Shown here piece after piece: positions 23,478 to 33,292 of a stretch of DNA of 64,000 nucleotides. This stretch comes from Pyrenula massariospora (Eukaryota > Ascomycota > Eurotiomycetes > Pyrenulales > Pyrenulaceae): the NCBI GenBank assembly GCA_021030905.1, contig JAGFMI010000006.1, positions 496,001-560,000 on the forward strand, written 5' to 3'. Within the stretch, counting starts at the first letter, position 1. Each line of letters opens with the position of its first letter. Under the pieces are notes generated by a model. It was not told the DNA's origin, did no database searches, and was given only the letters and a program-made list of their open reading frames with translations. The position numbers and the translations under genes are program-made.

Positions 23478-23596
23478 CCCAGGCTTGCGCCTGGGCGCAG
23501 ACACCTTGGCTGGGCCGCTATCAGACGATGGTCGTGAGAACTAATTAATGCGCCCCACGCTCCTTCAAAAACCATGACACCCGAGTGCAGCTCGGG
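23478..23596. repeat. Two short perfect hairpins upstream of the pseudokinase gene
   Basis: The first is GCCCAGGC-TTGC-GCCTGGGC (23478-23497, 8-bp stem). The second is CCCGAG-TGCAG-CTCGGG (23580-23596, 6-bp stem). They lie 130-250 bp upstream of the pseudokinase start codon. They could be structured leader RNA or chance; no known element is implied. Confidence 0.5.
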
Positions 23597-24849
23597 CCGC
23601 TCCGCCAGCCCATGGGACTAGCTCTGCACCTCCAACCGCACCTTCGAAAGTAGGTAGCTTAGGTAGGTGGTTGCTGTTATTGCAACGACAAGATCCACTA
23701 CGCCATTATACTAGTGCCAAAAGGAGGAACCCCAGATCTCTTGCCCCTTCTTCCATGATGCTCTTCCCCTTTTCCTTGATTATCTTCTCACATCCCTTTT
23801 CAAGAGATCCGCCCTGACTATCCTCGAGCCCGACCAATACCGACAAGTAGATGGTTGATGAGACAAGAGATGAATACGAAAAGCAGACTGTGATAGAACA
23901 AAGGAACGAAATCTACGCTCGACTCATATCTTCAGCCCTGCAATGTCTTAGCCAGGTTCCAAAGCTCGGACTAGTATTTGGCGCAGTCAGCGCTCGCTGT
24001 AGGCAATCTGCATAGTACTTGACAAGTCAAAAGTGATTCTTGAGATCAGCAGAATTAGAAGACTCTCTCACAGATAATGGGCTTCAAGTTACAGGGCTCT
24101 GAAGGGCATCGAGGTACTATCAGCCAACTCTTTCTCTATGAAAAGCCACCGGTTTGCTCGATCTCAGTTGCTTACACGAAGGCAGTGAGGACCGGCTGTA
24201 GATAGAATTCCTTCTAGATACGTAATGTCGACTTCTATTATAGGATAGATCCAGTAGTAGAGCGACAAAGCTTCAAACAGTAATCTGAAAAGAAATAGAG
24301 CCCTTCACAGTTCTTCCGTGAGTCGAACATGTCCCATCATCTATAGATAGAAACATAACTTTTGCTGTCGCCTTGAAATCAAGGCAGGTGTGCACACAAT
24401 TGTGCACCTACCGTTGAGAAGTTGAGGCTGGTGAGCAACCTATCACTGTGAGTGTGGGAGTTGCATTGCGACTCGAGGAGCTTCAAATAGCTGATTACGG
24501 AGAGGGTCCTTTATTCGTTCCACAAGCAACGCTATTAATGGTTGACTTCCTCCCGAGCAAGAATTTTGCGTTAACTGGAAGAGATGCCCCCAAGGAGTTC
24601 AGTCTGTTCCTCGGATTTTGGTTGCTGTGATATCATACGCAACGGCCGCATTACGAATGCAGGAAGGACAAGGCACCTAAAAAGTTTACCAGCGGCCAAT
24701 CAGAGTCAAGGAAGCTAGAAGCCCGTAGAAAAGTCTGATCAGGAGGTCTGCCAAATAACGACGCACTTGATTGGTGAAGCGCGGGCTGACAGTGATTCAA
24801 AGTTACATCTCCTGATAAACAGCTGTTGTCCGAAAGACCCTGCCTTAGC

Positions 24850-24920
24850 GATTGAAATGCTCTTCAGGCTTTTCCTCTTCAGAGCTTTTCTCTTCGGGGC
24901 TTTTTCTCTTTAGGCTCTCT
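24850..24920. repeat. Degenerate tandem repeat at the 3' end of the kinase-ankyrin gene
   Basis: About four imperfect copies of a CTCTTCAGGCTTTT-like unit follow each other. On the minus strand, in a frame shifted from that of the kinase-ankyrin protein, they read as an acidic/basic tail (KSPEEKSSEEEKPEEHF) that ends at a TAA. An alternative C-terminus reached by splicing is therefore possible. Confidence 0.5.
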
Positions 24921-24923
24921 CTT

Positions 24924-26708
24924 TTAAAATCTTGCGCCGTATTGCTCAAGTAGTTTGATTATCTTGTCTCTGTTCTGCTCACTCCAAGATTCCGACGCAG
25001 CGCGAAGTGGCGAAGCGTATTTGCGGCCAATAGCATTGGGATTTGCTCCTTGAGCTAGTAGTAGGGCCACTATGTCGATATGACCTGAGTAGGCTGCATA
25101 AGACAAGACAGGCCCGAAATCTGCTACTTCTGAGTTCACGTTGACGCCTCTCTGGATCAAAAATTGAAGAACGTCCATCCTCCTGCTGAACATTATCTCA
25201 TACCCAAGAACGCTGTGGCCGGCCTCCGTAGCATCAATGTCAGCACCAAGATCGACAAGTTTCCGTATATGTTTGTACCTGCTAGCGGTCATTGTTGCAC
25301 GGAGAAGATCGTTGTCCAAACTGCTCTTTTTACTATATTCGAGGTTCCGTCGAATGCTCAGCGCCGTTTTGATTGATTCGGTGTCGGGTTCTATACGAGA
25401 AGGCATGGCCGGCCTTTGATATAGAGTACGAGGGGTATGTAGACGCTGATCGTGCTTTTCAGAGGTGATTTGTTCTGCCTCGACTTGTGTATATTCTTCC
25501 TGCTTTTCGGAAGTATGGGATTCGAATTGTCTTTCAGTGGGTAGCAAAGGATTTGAAGTTGAAATCGAGTTCCAGCTTGCAAGTGTTCCAGTTATGGGCT
25601 CCGTCGCGGATGCAATACTAGTATTTGGAGGCGGTGCGGAAGGCTGGGTAGTCGAAGAAAGAGTCTGGTTCATCCACTGATGCTTCAAAGCTTGCTCAGC
25701 TGTCAACCGATTTTCTGGCATGGGAGACATCAACGACGAGATGAAATTAAAGCCTGCTAAGCTAATGTTGCAAGCGAGTAAAGCTACAGAAGGGAATTCT
25801 TGGCCCTGTAAAGCGTAAGCAGCCAAATGAGCGATGTTCATGAATACTGGCTGCTTGGTCAAGAGTTGAAAAGAAATCTCGCCCAATGACCAAATGTCAG
25901 GTGCAAAAGGCGTTCCTAGCGGAGTAAATCCATGTAACTCAGGGGCGATGAAACCCAAGGTACCCTTCAAGAGCGTAGATTTTTTTGTCTCGTCTTCAAG
26001 GCGTTTGCTGATTCCAAAGTCTCCAATTTTGACCCACCATTGCTCGGGAGGGCAAGATTTGATCAAAATGTTCTAAATCTGCAATTAGATTATGATCTGC
26101 ACGGCCCATCAGAAGGGAACAAACCCCAGGTTTCAAATCCCGGTGAGCAAAGCTATTGCCATGCATGTAGGAAAGACCTTCGAGAATTTGACATGTAACA
26201 TCTCCGGCGGCTTCCTCGAGAAGTGGAGGCGACCTCGACAGGTAATGTTCTAAATCGCCCTGTTCCAGATACTCCATCACAATGAAGAGAGCTCCTTCCC
26301 CTTCATACCACCCAAATGACTTGACGAAGCAATGTACGTACTTCCGAAATCTCAGCAGGGGGATCCGGAAAGCAAGTAAAATGTCAAACTCACCTTATCA
26401 TGAGAGAATTTTGCGATCGCTCCCAACTCCCGACCGTAGTCTAGTTGCAATCCATTCCTTAAAGGTCTTGTTGAGACCTGCTTAACAGCCCGGACTTCAA
26501 GATTGCGACGGCCATGGACACACTTCTCGAGCCAAACACTGCCATATCCGCCACAGCCAATTCGAGAGTCTCGACGCCAATACTCTTGCCTTTGTACAGC
26601 TCTCCTTTGAGAACTGTGAAGACGCTCTTGGTAAATATGAACCGTGAAGCCTGAATCGAAGCGTACATCGAGCTTCGAGTCTTTGATCAGGTCTGATTGC
26701 CAGTCCAT
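24924..26708 (-). CDS. Serine/threonine kinase with C-terminal ankyrin repeats
   Basis: The exons are 26394-26708, 26125-26340 and 24924-26072, giving 559 residues. Unlike its neighbour this kinase looks active. The glycine loop GCGGYGSVW is near residue 50, AVKQV carries the catalytic Lys, HRDLKPGN is completed across the second splice junction, and GDFGISK, a GTLGFIAPE activation segment and DIWSLGEISF all follow. A Ser/Thr/Pro-rich linker separates the kinase from about four ankyrin repeats (residues of about 430-555; for example LVDLGADIDATEAGHSVLGY and HIDIVALLLAQGANPNA). Kinase plus ankyrin suggests a signalling protein that binds a partner through the repeats. It lies 1.6 kb upstream of the pseudokinase on the same strand. 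The ATG at 26708 is the first in frame; an extra 5' exon cannot be excluded. Confidence 0.85.
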
Positions 26709-27496
26709 CACAAGAATTTCGCAATCAGGCTGCACAAAAAGCAAATCCCACCATTCACAGTCACGTGCCGCTTGGATATCAAGTTGGCCGCCGGTGGGTC
26801 CACCGAGGTGAGAGCGGCTGAGTTGCCAGCATCCCCGTGTGAATTTGCATCAGCGTTTAAAATGGCCGCGTGCAAATTGCAAGATGTCCATAGCATCAAA
26901 TTGTAGCAGCCTGTTAAGTCAGACCAGACCGCAATCAAAGATTCTAAAGGTGGATCGACTGATTGAATAAGCAACAGTAAAGAGGACCGCGATAGTGAAA
27001 CGACTGTCTGGGGCGCAGCGGATCTGTGCCGTGGGGATTTCGGTAGGGATTAGCGGGCGTAACTGGTCAGTATAGAGAGGGGGTAAGGGTGAGAATTTAA
27101 GAAAAATAAGGACGATGAAAGAGAGGGTAGTAAACAGGTAAGCGGACGAGGGAGCAGGTTGATACATAAGGTAGTATGATGGCTCAGGGCGGCGAGGCTG
27201 CGCCATGCCTAATCAGAGCTGCTAAACGACGTCGGAAAATGGCAGTGCTGGCTCCAGTCATTCGTTACGTACCGATACGGTTCTCCGCGCTGCTATCGTA
27301 CGTGCAGCCCAACTTGCCCTAGAAATGGGGCTCGACATTTCTCACCCCAGCTGACCTCAATTTTCCCTGCTGCAAAACGTCAAATCTTGAAGCTGAGACC
27401 AAAGTCGCGGAAACACATTCTTCCAAGGCATCAGTGATTCCTCGTTCAGTGATCTTGACGATCCTCCAACATTGGACTGCTGCACTTTTCTTCAAA
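26709..27496. other. Divergent intergenic region
   Basis: The stretch lies between the kinase-ankyrin gene (minus) and the RidA gene (plus) and should contain both promoters. Minus-strand frames at 26708-26974 and 26919-27206 show no domains. Confidence 0.5.
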
Positions 27497-28103
27497 ATGT
27501 CCCGCAAACAAATCTCCACGGACAAGGCACCGCAACCCGTAGCACCTTACTCGCAGGCTATGGTTGCCAATGGCCTAGTCTTTGTGAGTGGAAACATTGG
27601 TATCGATCTGGCCACCAGCAAGATTCCGGAGGGAGCGACCGTGGGAGAAAACACGGTTTGTAGCCTCTTAGCGACCGCACCAAATTGCTCCAACTAATGG
27701 CGACGAGACCCGAGCACTCAGGAACATGGAAGCTGTACTGCAAGCCGCAGGTAGCGGCTTAGATAAGTTGCTCAAAGTCCGCTCTTCAAACTGCTGACCG
27801 CAACACTCAATTGACGATGCGTAGGTCAACATATTTCTAGTTAGTCTGACCTATCGAAGACATGGCCTTTTCGAGAGCTGAATCCAGATCTATCGCTTAG
27901 ACTACTATGGAAGACTTTGCGGCATTCAACAGGGTAATTACTCATTGCTGAAACGCGTCTCTCTCATTGATTTACCACAATCTAACATTTGCAAGGCTTA
28001 CGCTGCAATTATTCCTGACCCGAAACCTGCCAGGACTTGCGTCGCGGTCAAGGAACTTCCTCTAAGGACGGATGTTGAGATCGAGTGCACTGCTCTTCTC
28101 TAA
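27497..28103 (+). CDS. RidA/YjgF/YER057c family reactive-imine deaminase
   Basis: RidA proteins hydrolyse reactive enamine/imine intermediates such as 2-aminoacrylate and protect PLP enzymes. Five exons give 127 residues, the family's usual length: 27497-27655, 27708-27776, 27825-27839, 27901-27933 and 27996-28103, all in phase 0. Exon 3 is a 15-nt micro-exon encoding VNIFL, and exon 4 is only 33 nt. The joined product contains the diagnostic segments APYSQAMVANGLVFVSGNIG, the KVNIFLTTMEDFAAFNRAY helix, the substrate-binding arginine in PARTCVAVKELP and the conserved Glu in DVEIECTALL. The absence of a clear targeting peptide suggests a cytosolic form. The ATG at 27497 is the natural start. 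Confidence 0.93.
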
Positions 28104-28642
28104 GCTGTAGCTGGTTGGTGCATTCCATTGTTGTCCTGCCGGAGACGGCGGAACGAGGAATGCGCGAATGCCTCTTTCGGTGGTCAGACTTATAGCCTTA
28201 CCTTCACGACCTATTCTGACAATCTCTGCCAAGCTTGAAGCTTGAGGTAGATCAATAAGCTATGTGTATCCAACCTTTGATTGCTCCCTTGTCCGTCGTT
28301 GAAAAAATAAGACTGCCGCTGTTGTGTGCTTGTGGACTATCGCAAGGAAAGTTTCACGTTTTATTGTCCCATCTGTTTCCCGCCGAATTGCGTCGGTGTG
28401 ATTTGCCGCAAACAGCTGCAGGTTCTCGATCCGCTAACAAAGAACCTGTCAAAAATGAGTTTTTCTATGCCTGTCCACATGAGGCCATCTATTTCGCTTT
28501 GTTTTCATCTCCATAATCATCCTCCTTTGTCCCGCCTAGTCTCTCATATCAGCTTCCAGACAGCAGACAGGGGAAGGATAAGTCTACGCCTATGCCATTA
28601 AAGAGAAGCACAGCCGAGTTTTGATCGAATAGACAAGCAGCA
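28104..28642. other. Intergenic, nothing recognised
   Basis: This is the 3' flank of the RidA gene and the 5' leader of the following plus-strand gene. Frames at 28262-28601 are short and lack domains. Confidence 0.5.
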
Positions 28643-31600
28643 ATGGCACGCCAACGGCCAAAAAGGCAAATCCGCCTTCCGCAGAGATACTCTATGTATT
28701 CAGGTAGCGAGAAATCGAATGCTTCCCCACTACCTCCGAAATCATCACGCGGAAGGCCGCCGAAGAAGATCAAGCCTCCCTCGCCAACACACTTTGTCCG
28801 CCAAAGAGCTGTGCAGCATAATTCTGCCTCCAGCGCAGATTTCTCCGATCTGCCTGATGCTGCATCCTCCGACAGCTCCTATAGCGATCCTGGATCAAGT
28901 AGCTCTGGTACAATTCAATCTTCTGTCTCTGATGAGTCGAACCCTTCTCCGGTACCACTTTTGGACTACAAACGGGAGACACATACCCCTAGGCGGTACG
29001 TACCTCCTTTTGGCTCGCCCAGTGCGCCGAAGAAGGTTAGGTACAATACAAGGAGGAGCAATTGGGAGGCTGTGGAGAGACTGAGACTCGCTATGCAAGG
29101 TGATGGCCACGAGTCGATGTGGCCAGATACTGAAGCTGGTGTGCCCTCCCATGCTATGGATGAGGATTGGGTCGACAAACAGGGTGATGCGATGGTCGGC
29201 GTGGTCATCGATAAGTCGAAGAGGAAGTACGGCGGACGTGGACCCATGAAAGGCGTTCTAAAGAAGAATAGCGGAATAAGGGACCGGCCAAAGAACGTAA
29301 GATTCCGGAAAGATTCGCGGTCCGGAATGAAGAAGAACCAAGCGCAGGTGTGGGTGGAGCATGATGATCAAAATGACGGTCATCACTTTGGGGTGGCCGA
29401 TCCCGAGGAAGGAGATAGAAACCTGAACGTTTCTGCAGAGGACAACAGGAACGGTACCAAGACCAAGTCAAATGCCAAAGAGAAGACTTCGAAAGGAAGT
29501 ACGTCTAATGTTAAGCATAATGAGGAACTTATCTCAGGCTCGGAAGATACGGATGAGGAGATTTCTAGGGCGTTGGAAGCGGGCGACAAGAGCTTGGTCA
29601 GGGGAAACATCAAGAACGGAATTTCTTATAGCAATCCGGTAGGTGCGAATGACAATGCGCCCAGGTACTCTTTGAGGTCCCACCATATAGAACAAGACCT
29701 CCTGGCTCCGACATCACAGGACAACTCCAAGTCAGAATTATCCAAGGCTGAGACCGCATCGAAGACACCTCTCCGACGCCCAGTTATCAAGCTAGGACCA
29801 TGGCCAAACCAAGTGGTTGGGCGAAGCCTGAACCTGGCAGAGCTGAGCGTGATAGCTGGAATTATCCGAGATGGTGAGCCCTCGACATTAGACGATCCGT
29901 GGGCCCGTGAGGTACGCCGTGCTTTGGTCCCAGTGACTACTGCGTACCTACATGAGGAGAAATTTCCAGCTCGGAGATCACTCAGCGCAACCAACTTGAG
30001 CACAATCGCTCAAATAATCAAGTCTAATGGAATTAACGGTGTGCTGAGCCCGCGACAAAAGGGAACTATCTCAAAGATGCTAGATCACGCGATTAGGACT
30101 CGTGATGGGACAGAAGCAGCGACTGGTGTTCTTGTTCTACGGAACCCAAATTTTCGTCCACCAAAGAATGGACAACGGAACGACGAAGCTGCGCAGCATA
30201 GACCCAAACCTTCGCAGAGTCATGCGAGCAGTGCAGTGAAGGTAGCACCTAATCGGTCAATGCTAGAATCGGTTAGAGGCAAGGTATCTACTCGCGGCTC
30301 GCCTGTTCCAACGAGTCATACCAATTCAGACGGGATAGTTGAGAGCGTAGAAGAAGATTTGGTTCATGCTGTGGCCTCTGATTCGGCTACGACGGTTCAA
30401 AACGATCTTGATCCTTTTGAAGATACAGCCTTCGGTAAAGATATCGATGATTCTGGCCCGAACAAGAGAGCATATTCGAGGGAATCAGCAGCCACTGATC
30501 GAGCCAACACAAGTAATTGGTTCAGACGCCATCTACCCGCTCGGTCTCTCCCATTCTACTCTTCAAATTTCACAGAACGCAACCAGGTACCTGACATCTC
30601 CCGTCCGCACCCCTTGATGCCGATCCAAGTCATGGCCTGTTTCCGCCATCTGAATGAATGCCTGCAGAAGCTCTCCGTGCGACACTTCAAATACAAAATG
30701 TCCCTAGCGGACCAAAGATCGCTTAGCCTAGCAAGGGCTCAGGAGCTTGCACCGGAGTTGATTAGCTATGTGGGATATATTGCCGACGGCAGTCAGTACA
30801 CGTGGGAGAGGCTCTTCACAGACGAGGTGTTTCGAGTTCCGCTGATGGTGGCGGTGCTTATGTGCGCGCTCGAGAGGTGGGTGTTTGATCAGACAATGTT
30901 TGGTGCTTCAAAGGAGGACGATGAATGGCTGTTGAAGCAGGAAGGAGAAGGATTGGAAGGCGGCTTGGACGGTGAGATGACTCTGTTCCGTTGTTGTGGC
31001 TATGCAGCTAACATTTCATTTCCTTGTAGCATTCCGCCGGAGTTGGCGCCGCGCTCGCAATGTACGGACGCTCTTGGGGAAGAGCAAACATTACCTTCCA
31101 GTCGACTATGTAGAACAGACTACACGATTATGCCACCGCATCACGAATCTGGTTAGTTTTCTCCTTCCCTCGGGATTCGACTCTCGTAGCTGGGCCCGAG
31201 AGTTCTCGCACATTGTCCAATGGACCGTCTGCCTACATCTTTCTCTACGTCTCTCACCGCTACAGCCGGAATATCTTGGTCAATGGTATGAGTTTGAACG
31301 TGTCTTCAAGATGGCACTCTTCAACGAGAGAAAACACCATCTGCTCAATCCAAAATGGATGATGGATACCGAGCATCATGGTGTTGAGCCGCACGATAGG
31401 GGTCAGCCACTAGTCAAGATCGCGGGAACGAGCGCGGTATACGTCCATATTCCCGGGCGGGGAGACGAGGAGGTCTTGAACGTCTCCGAGGGACAAGAGA
31501 CATTCCCTTCGGATACCATGAAAGAGCGTGGGTATAGGTCGAGGCTCATTAGTGAGGCGCCTGTGTGGTGTGAGTGGACACCGAAGCGGTACCGATATTT

Positions 31601-32453
31601 CCCGGCAGATTCAGAGAAGAAGGAGCGGCTGGTGGGGGGACAAAGGCTAACGATGAGAGAGGCTGTTGCACTGTCGGCAAAGAAGGACAAGATTCTGAGG
31701 TCTGCAAACAGTCCATTTGCGTGGGATAACATGCAGCTCTCGCTGAAGCCGCTGGTGGGAGGTGCCTTTGCTATGGGTCTGTTAGGGTGTGCGGCCTACG
31801 CAGTGTTTCCTCCAGTCAGGGCCACGGTCAACAGAGGCCTTCAACGCGTGCTGACAGGGAGAATCTTCAAGAATAATCGAGGAGACCTTGGGAGGGGAAG
31901 TAGTCCCCTCCGTGCCAAGATTTCGGAGTTTTGGAACTGTGGATATTTGGGCAAGTGCCGGCCAGATGAGATCCCTCGAAGCTCCGTGGACCCTACAAAA
32001 GTTAATATCCGTGAAGAAATTGTCCAGACCTCTGCCCCACACTCTAGCTTTACAACCTCTGCGCCAACCGAAATATTTCCAACAGACCCGTCCACCGTCC
32101 TAAGCTCTTCCGCTGCTGCTGCTTCATCATCCGCATCAGCAACCGCTTCCTCAACCGCTTCAAAGGCAAACGCATATCTCCAAAATTTCAAAATTTTCGA
32201 CATATTCGAGAACAGATCGAATTCTGCCACCACAACCTCTCCCGAGCAGATCCTCTCCTCCGCCTCGGATGAAGCGTCTCGATCCATCGAACGATCCTCA
32301 AGCGCGTACTTTAGCTCCCTTTCTAGCGCATCTTGCTCGTCTGCTTATGCGGCCATGACAGACTCCCTGTCCCATGCCTCGCAGAGCAAGGCTGCAGTGC
32401 CCTCCCAGGCTGTGGCTGAGTCGGCGGCTTCTTTTGCGGCGAAATGGGGGTAG
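28643..32453 (+). CDS. Large disordered protein with an AT-hook-like motif and one C-terminal membrane segment
   Basis: Exons 28643-30971 and 31030-32453 are joined across a 58-nt intron (donor GTGAGA), giving 1,250 residues. Most of the first 650 residues are polar and disordered. Near residue 37 is SSRGRPPKKIKPP, which resembles an AT-hook. A folded, conserved-looking part spans the intron: FRHLNECLQKLSVRHFKYKM, then WEFERVFKM-like segments, and WCEWTPKRYRYFPAD. Near residue 1,020 there is one hydrophobic segment (PLVGGAFAMGLLGCAAYAVF), followed by a Ser/Ala/Thr-rich tail. A DNA-binding motif plus a membrane anchor would fit an inner-nuclear-membrane protein, but this is speculative. No family was recognised. 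Confidence 0.82.
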
Positions 32454-33292
32454 AAAATGGAGAGTGGTCGGAAGAGAGCTTCAGAAGCATTGATGGAGGT
32501 GGAAGAGCTTACTAGGGCCGAGCAAAATCCCTAGTATTATAGTTTAGTAGAGCAAGCTCAGTAAGGAGTTTGAGACATGCGGAAGGCTATAGCTGGAAAT
32601 ATGGATGAGATGACAGAGTGATGTTCTTGAATGCTTGCAAATTTGACGCGACGGAATTGTCGGCATGAAGAAGGAAGTGTGACGTTCATGTCCAGCATAA
32701 ATACTACATGTCCAAGCCTTTTGGCAATTTTGGAATTTCGTGTCCGGAACTGGAAACGTGAAAAGTGCCTAAGACGCTCACCTGCCAATCCTCATTCTTG
32801 CTTGGATACTCGAAGTAATCGGCAGTTTTTGCTTGCTGGATCTCGAAGACGAAATACGGCGCTTTCTTCCGTCTTAGTAGGTTTAAGCTTGGTTTTGGCT
32901 GGGATGTTCCATTCTTGAGAAACGGAATCCGTGACCTCACTTGGACAGTCACGTGACTATTACCGGGTAGCAACAATACGAAAACAAAAGAAGGAGCGAG
33001 CGTGCATCCTCTTACAGCCGTCCGAAGACTGCGCGGAGTTTTCACGGACAATAAGATTCTTGCTTGATACGCAAAACCTTCAGTCGGACTATCTAGGCAA
33101 TTCGTGAAGTTGACCTGGAGCTTTATTTCATTGTTTGCCGGTGTTGAGTTGAGCGAACTGCGGCAAGATGCCTGCTTCACCGTCGTACGGGTGTCTTTGT
33201 TACACAGCTTCCAGAGCGTTGCGCAAGGCTTCTATGAAGCAATCCCCTCCGGTGTCGCTCTTCTGTACTGACAAACTCTACTTTGAACTGCT
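32454..33292. other. Intergenic, nothing supported
   Basis: A 158-codon minus-strand frame (32704-33180) has no start context or domain that supports it. The right end should contain the promoter of the RBR gene. An in-frame 5' exon of that gene in this stretch cannot be excluded. Confidence 0.45.

Larger units (their letters stand above)
23346..24923. other. Intergenic 1.6 kb with GC hairpins and a 3' repeat
   Basis: No coding frame is supported. The 5' flank of the pseudokinase gene holds two perfect GC-rich hairpins (23478-23497 and 23580-23596). A near-palindrome built on GTGCACA lies at 24386-24409. A degenerate 15-16-nt tandem repeat lies at about 24850-24920, next to the stop codon of the kinase-ankyrin gene. 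Confidence 0.55.

Noticed and set aside
24386-24409. Near-palindrome AGGTGTGCACACAATTGTGCACCT
   Set aside because: It has a 2-nt bulge, lies in a gene-free stretch and has no second copy or flanking duplication. It is likely chance.
32704-33180. 158-codon minus-strand frame
   Set aside because: It has no recognisable domain and overlaps the expected promoter of the RBR gene. Its length alone is not convincing at this base composition.
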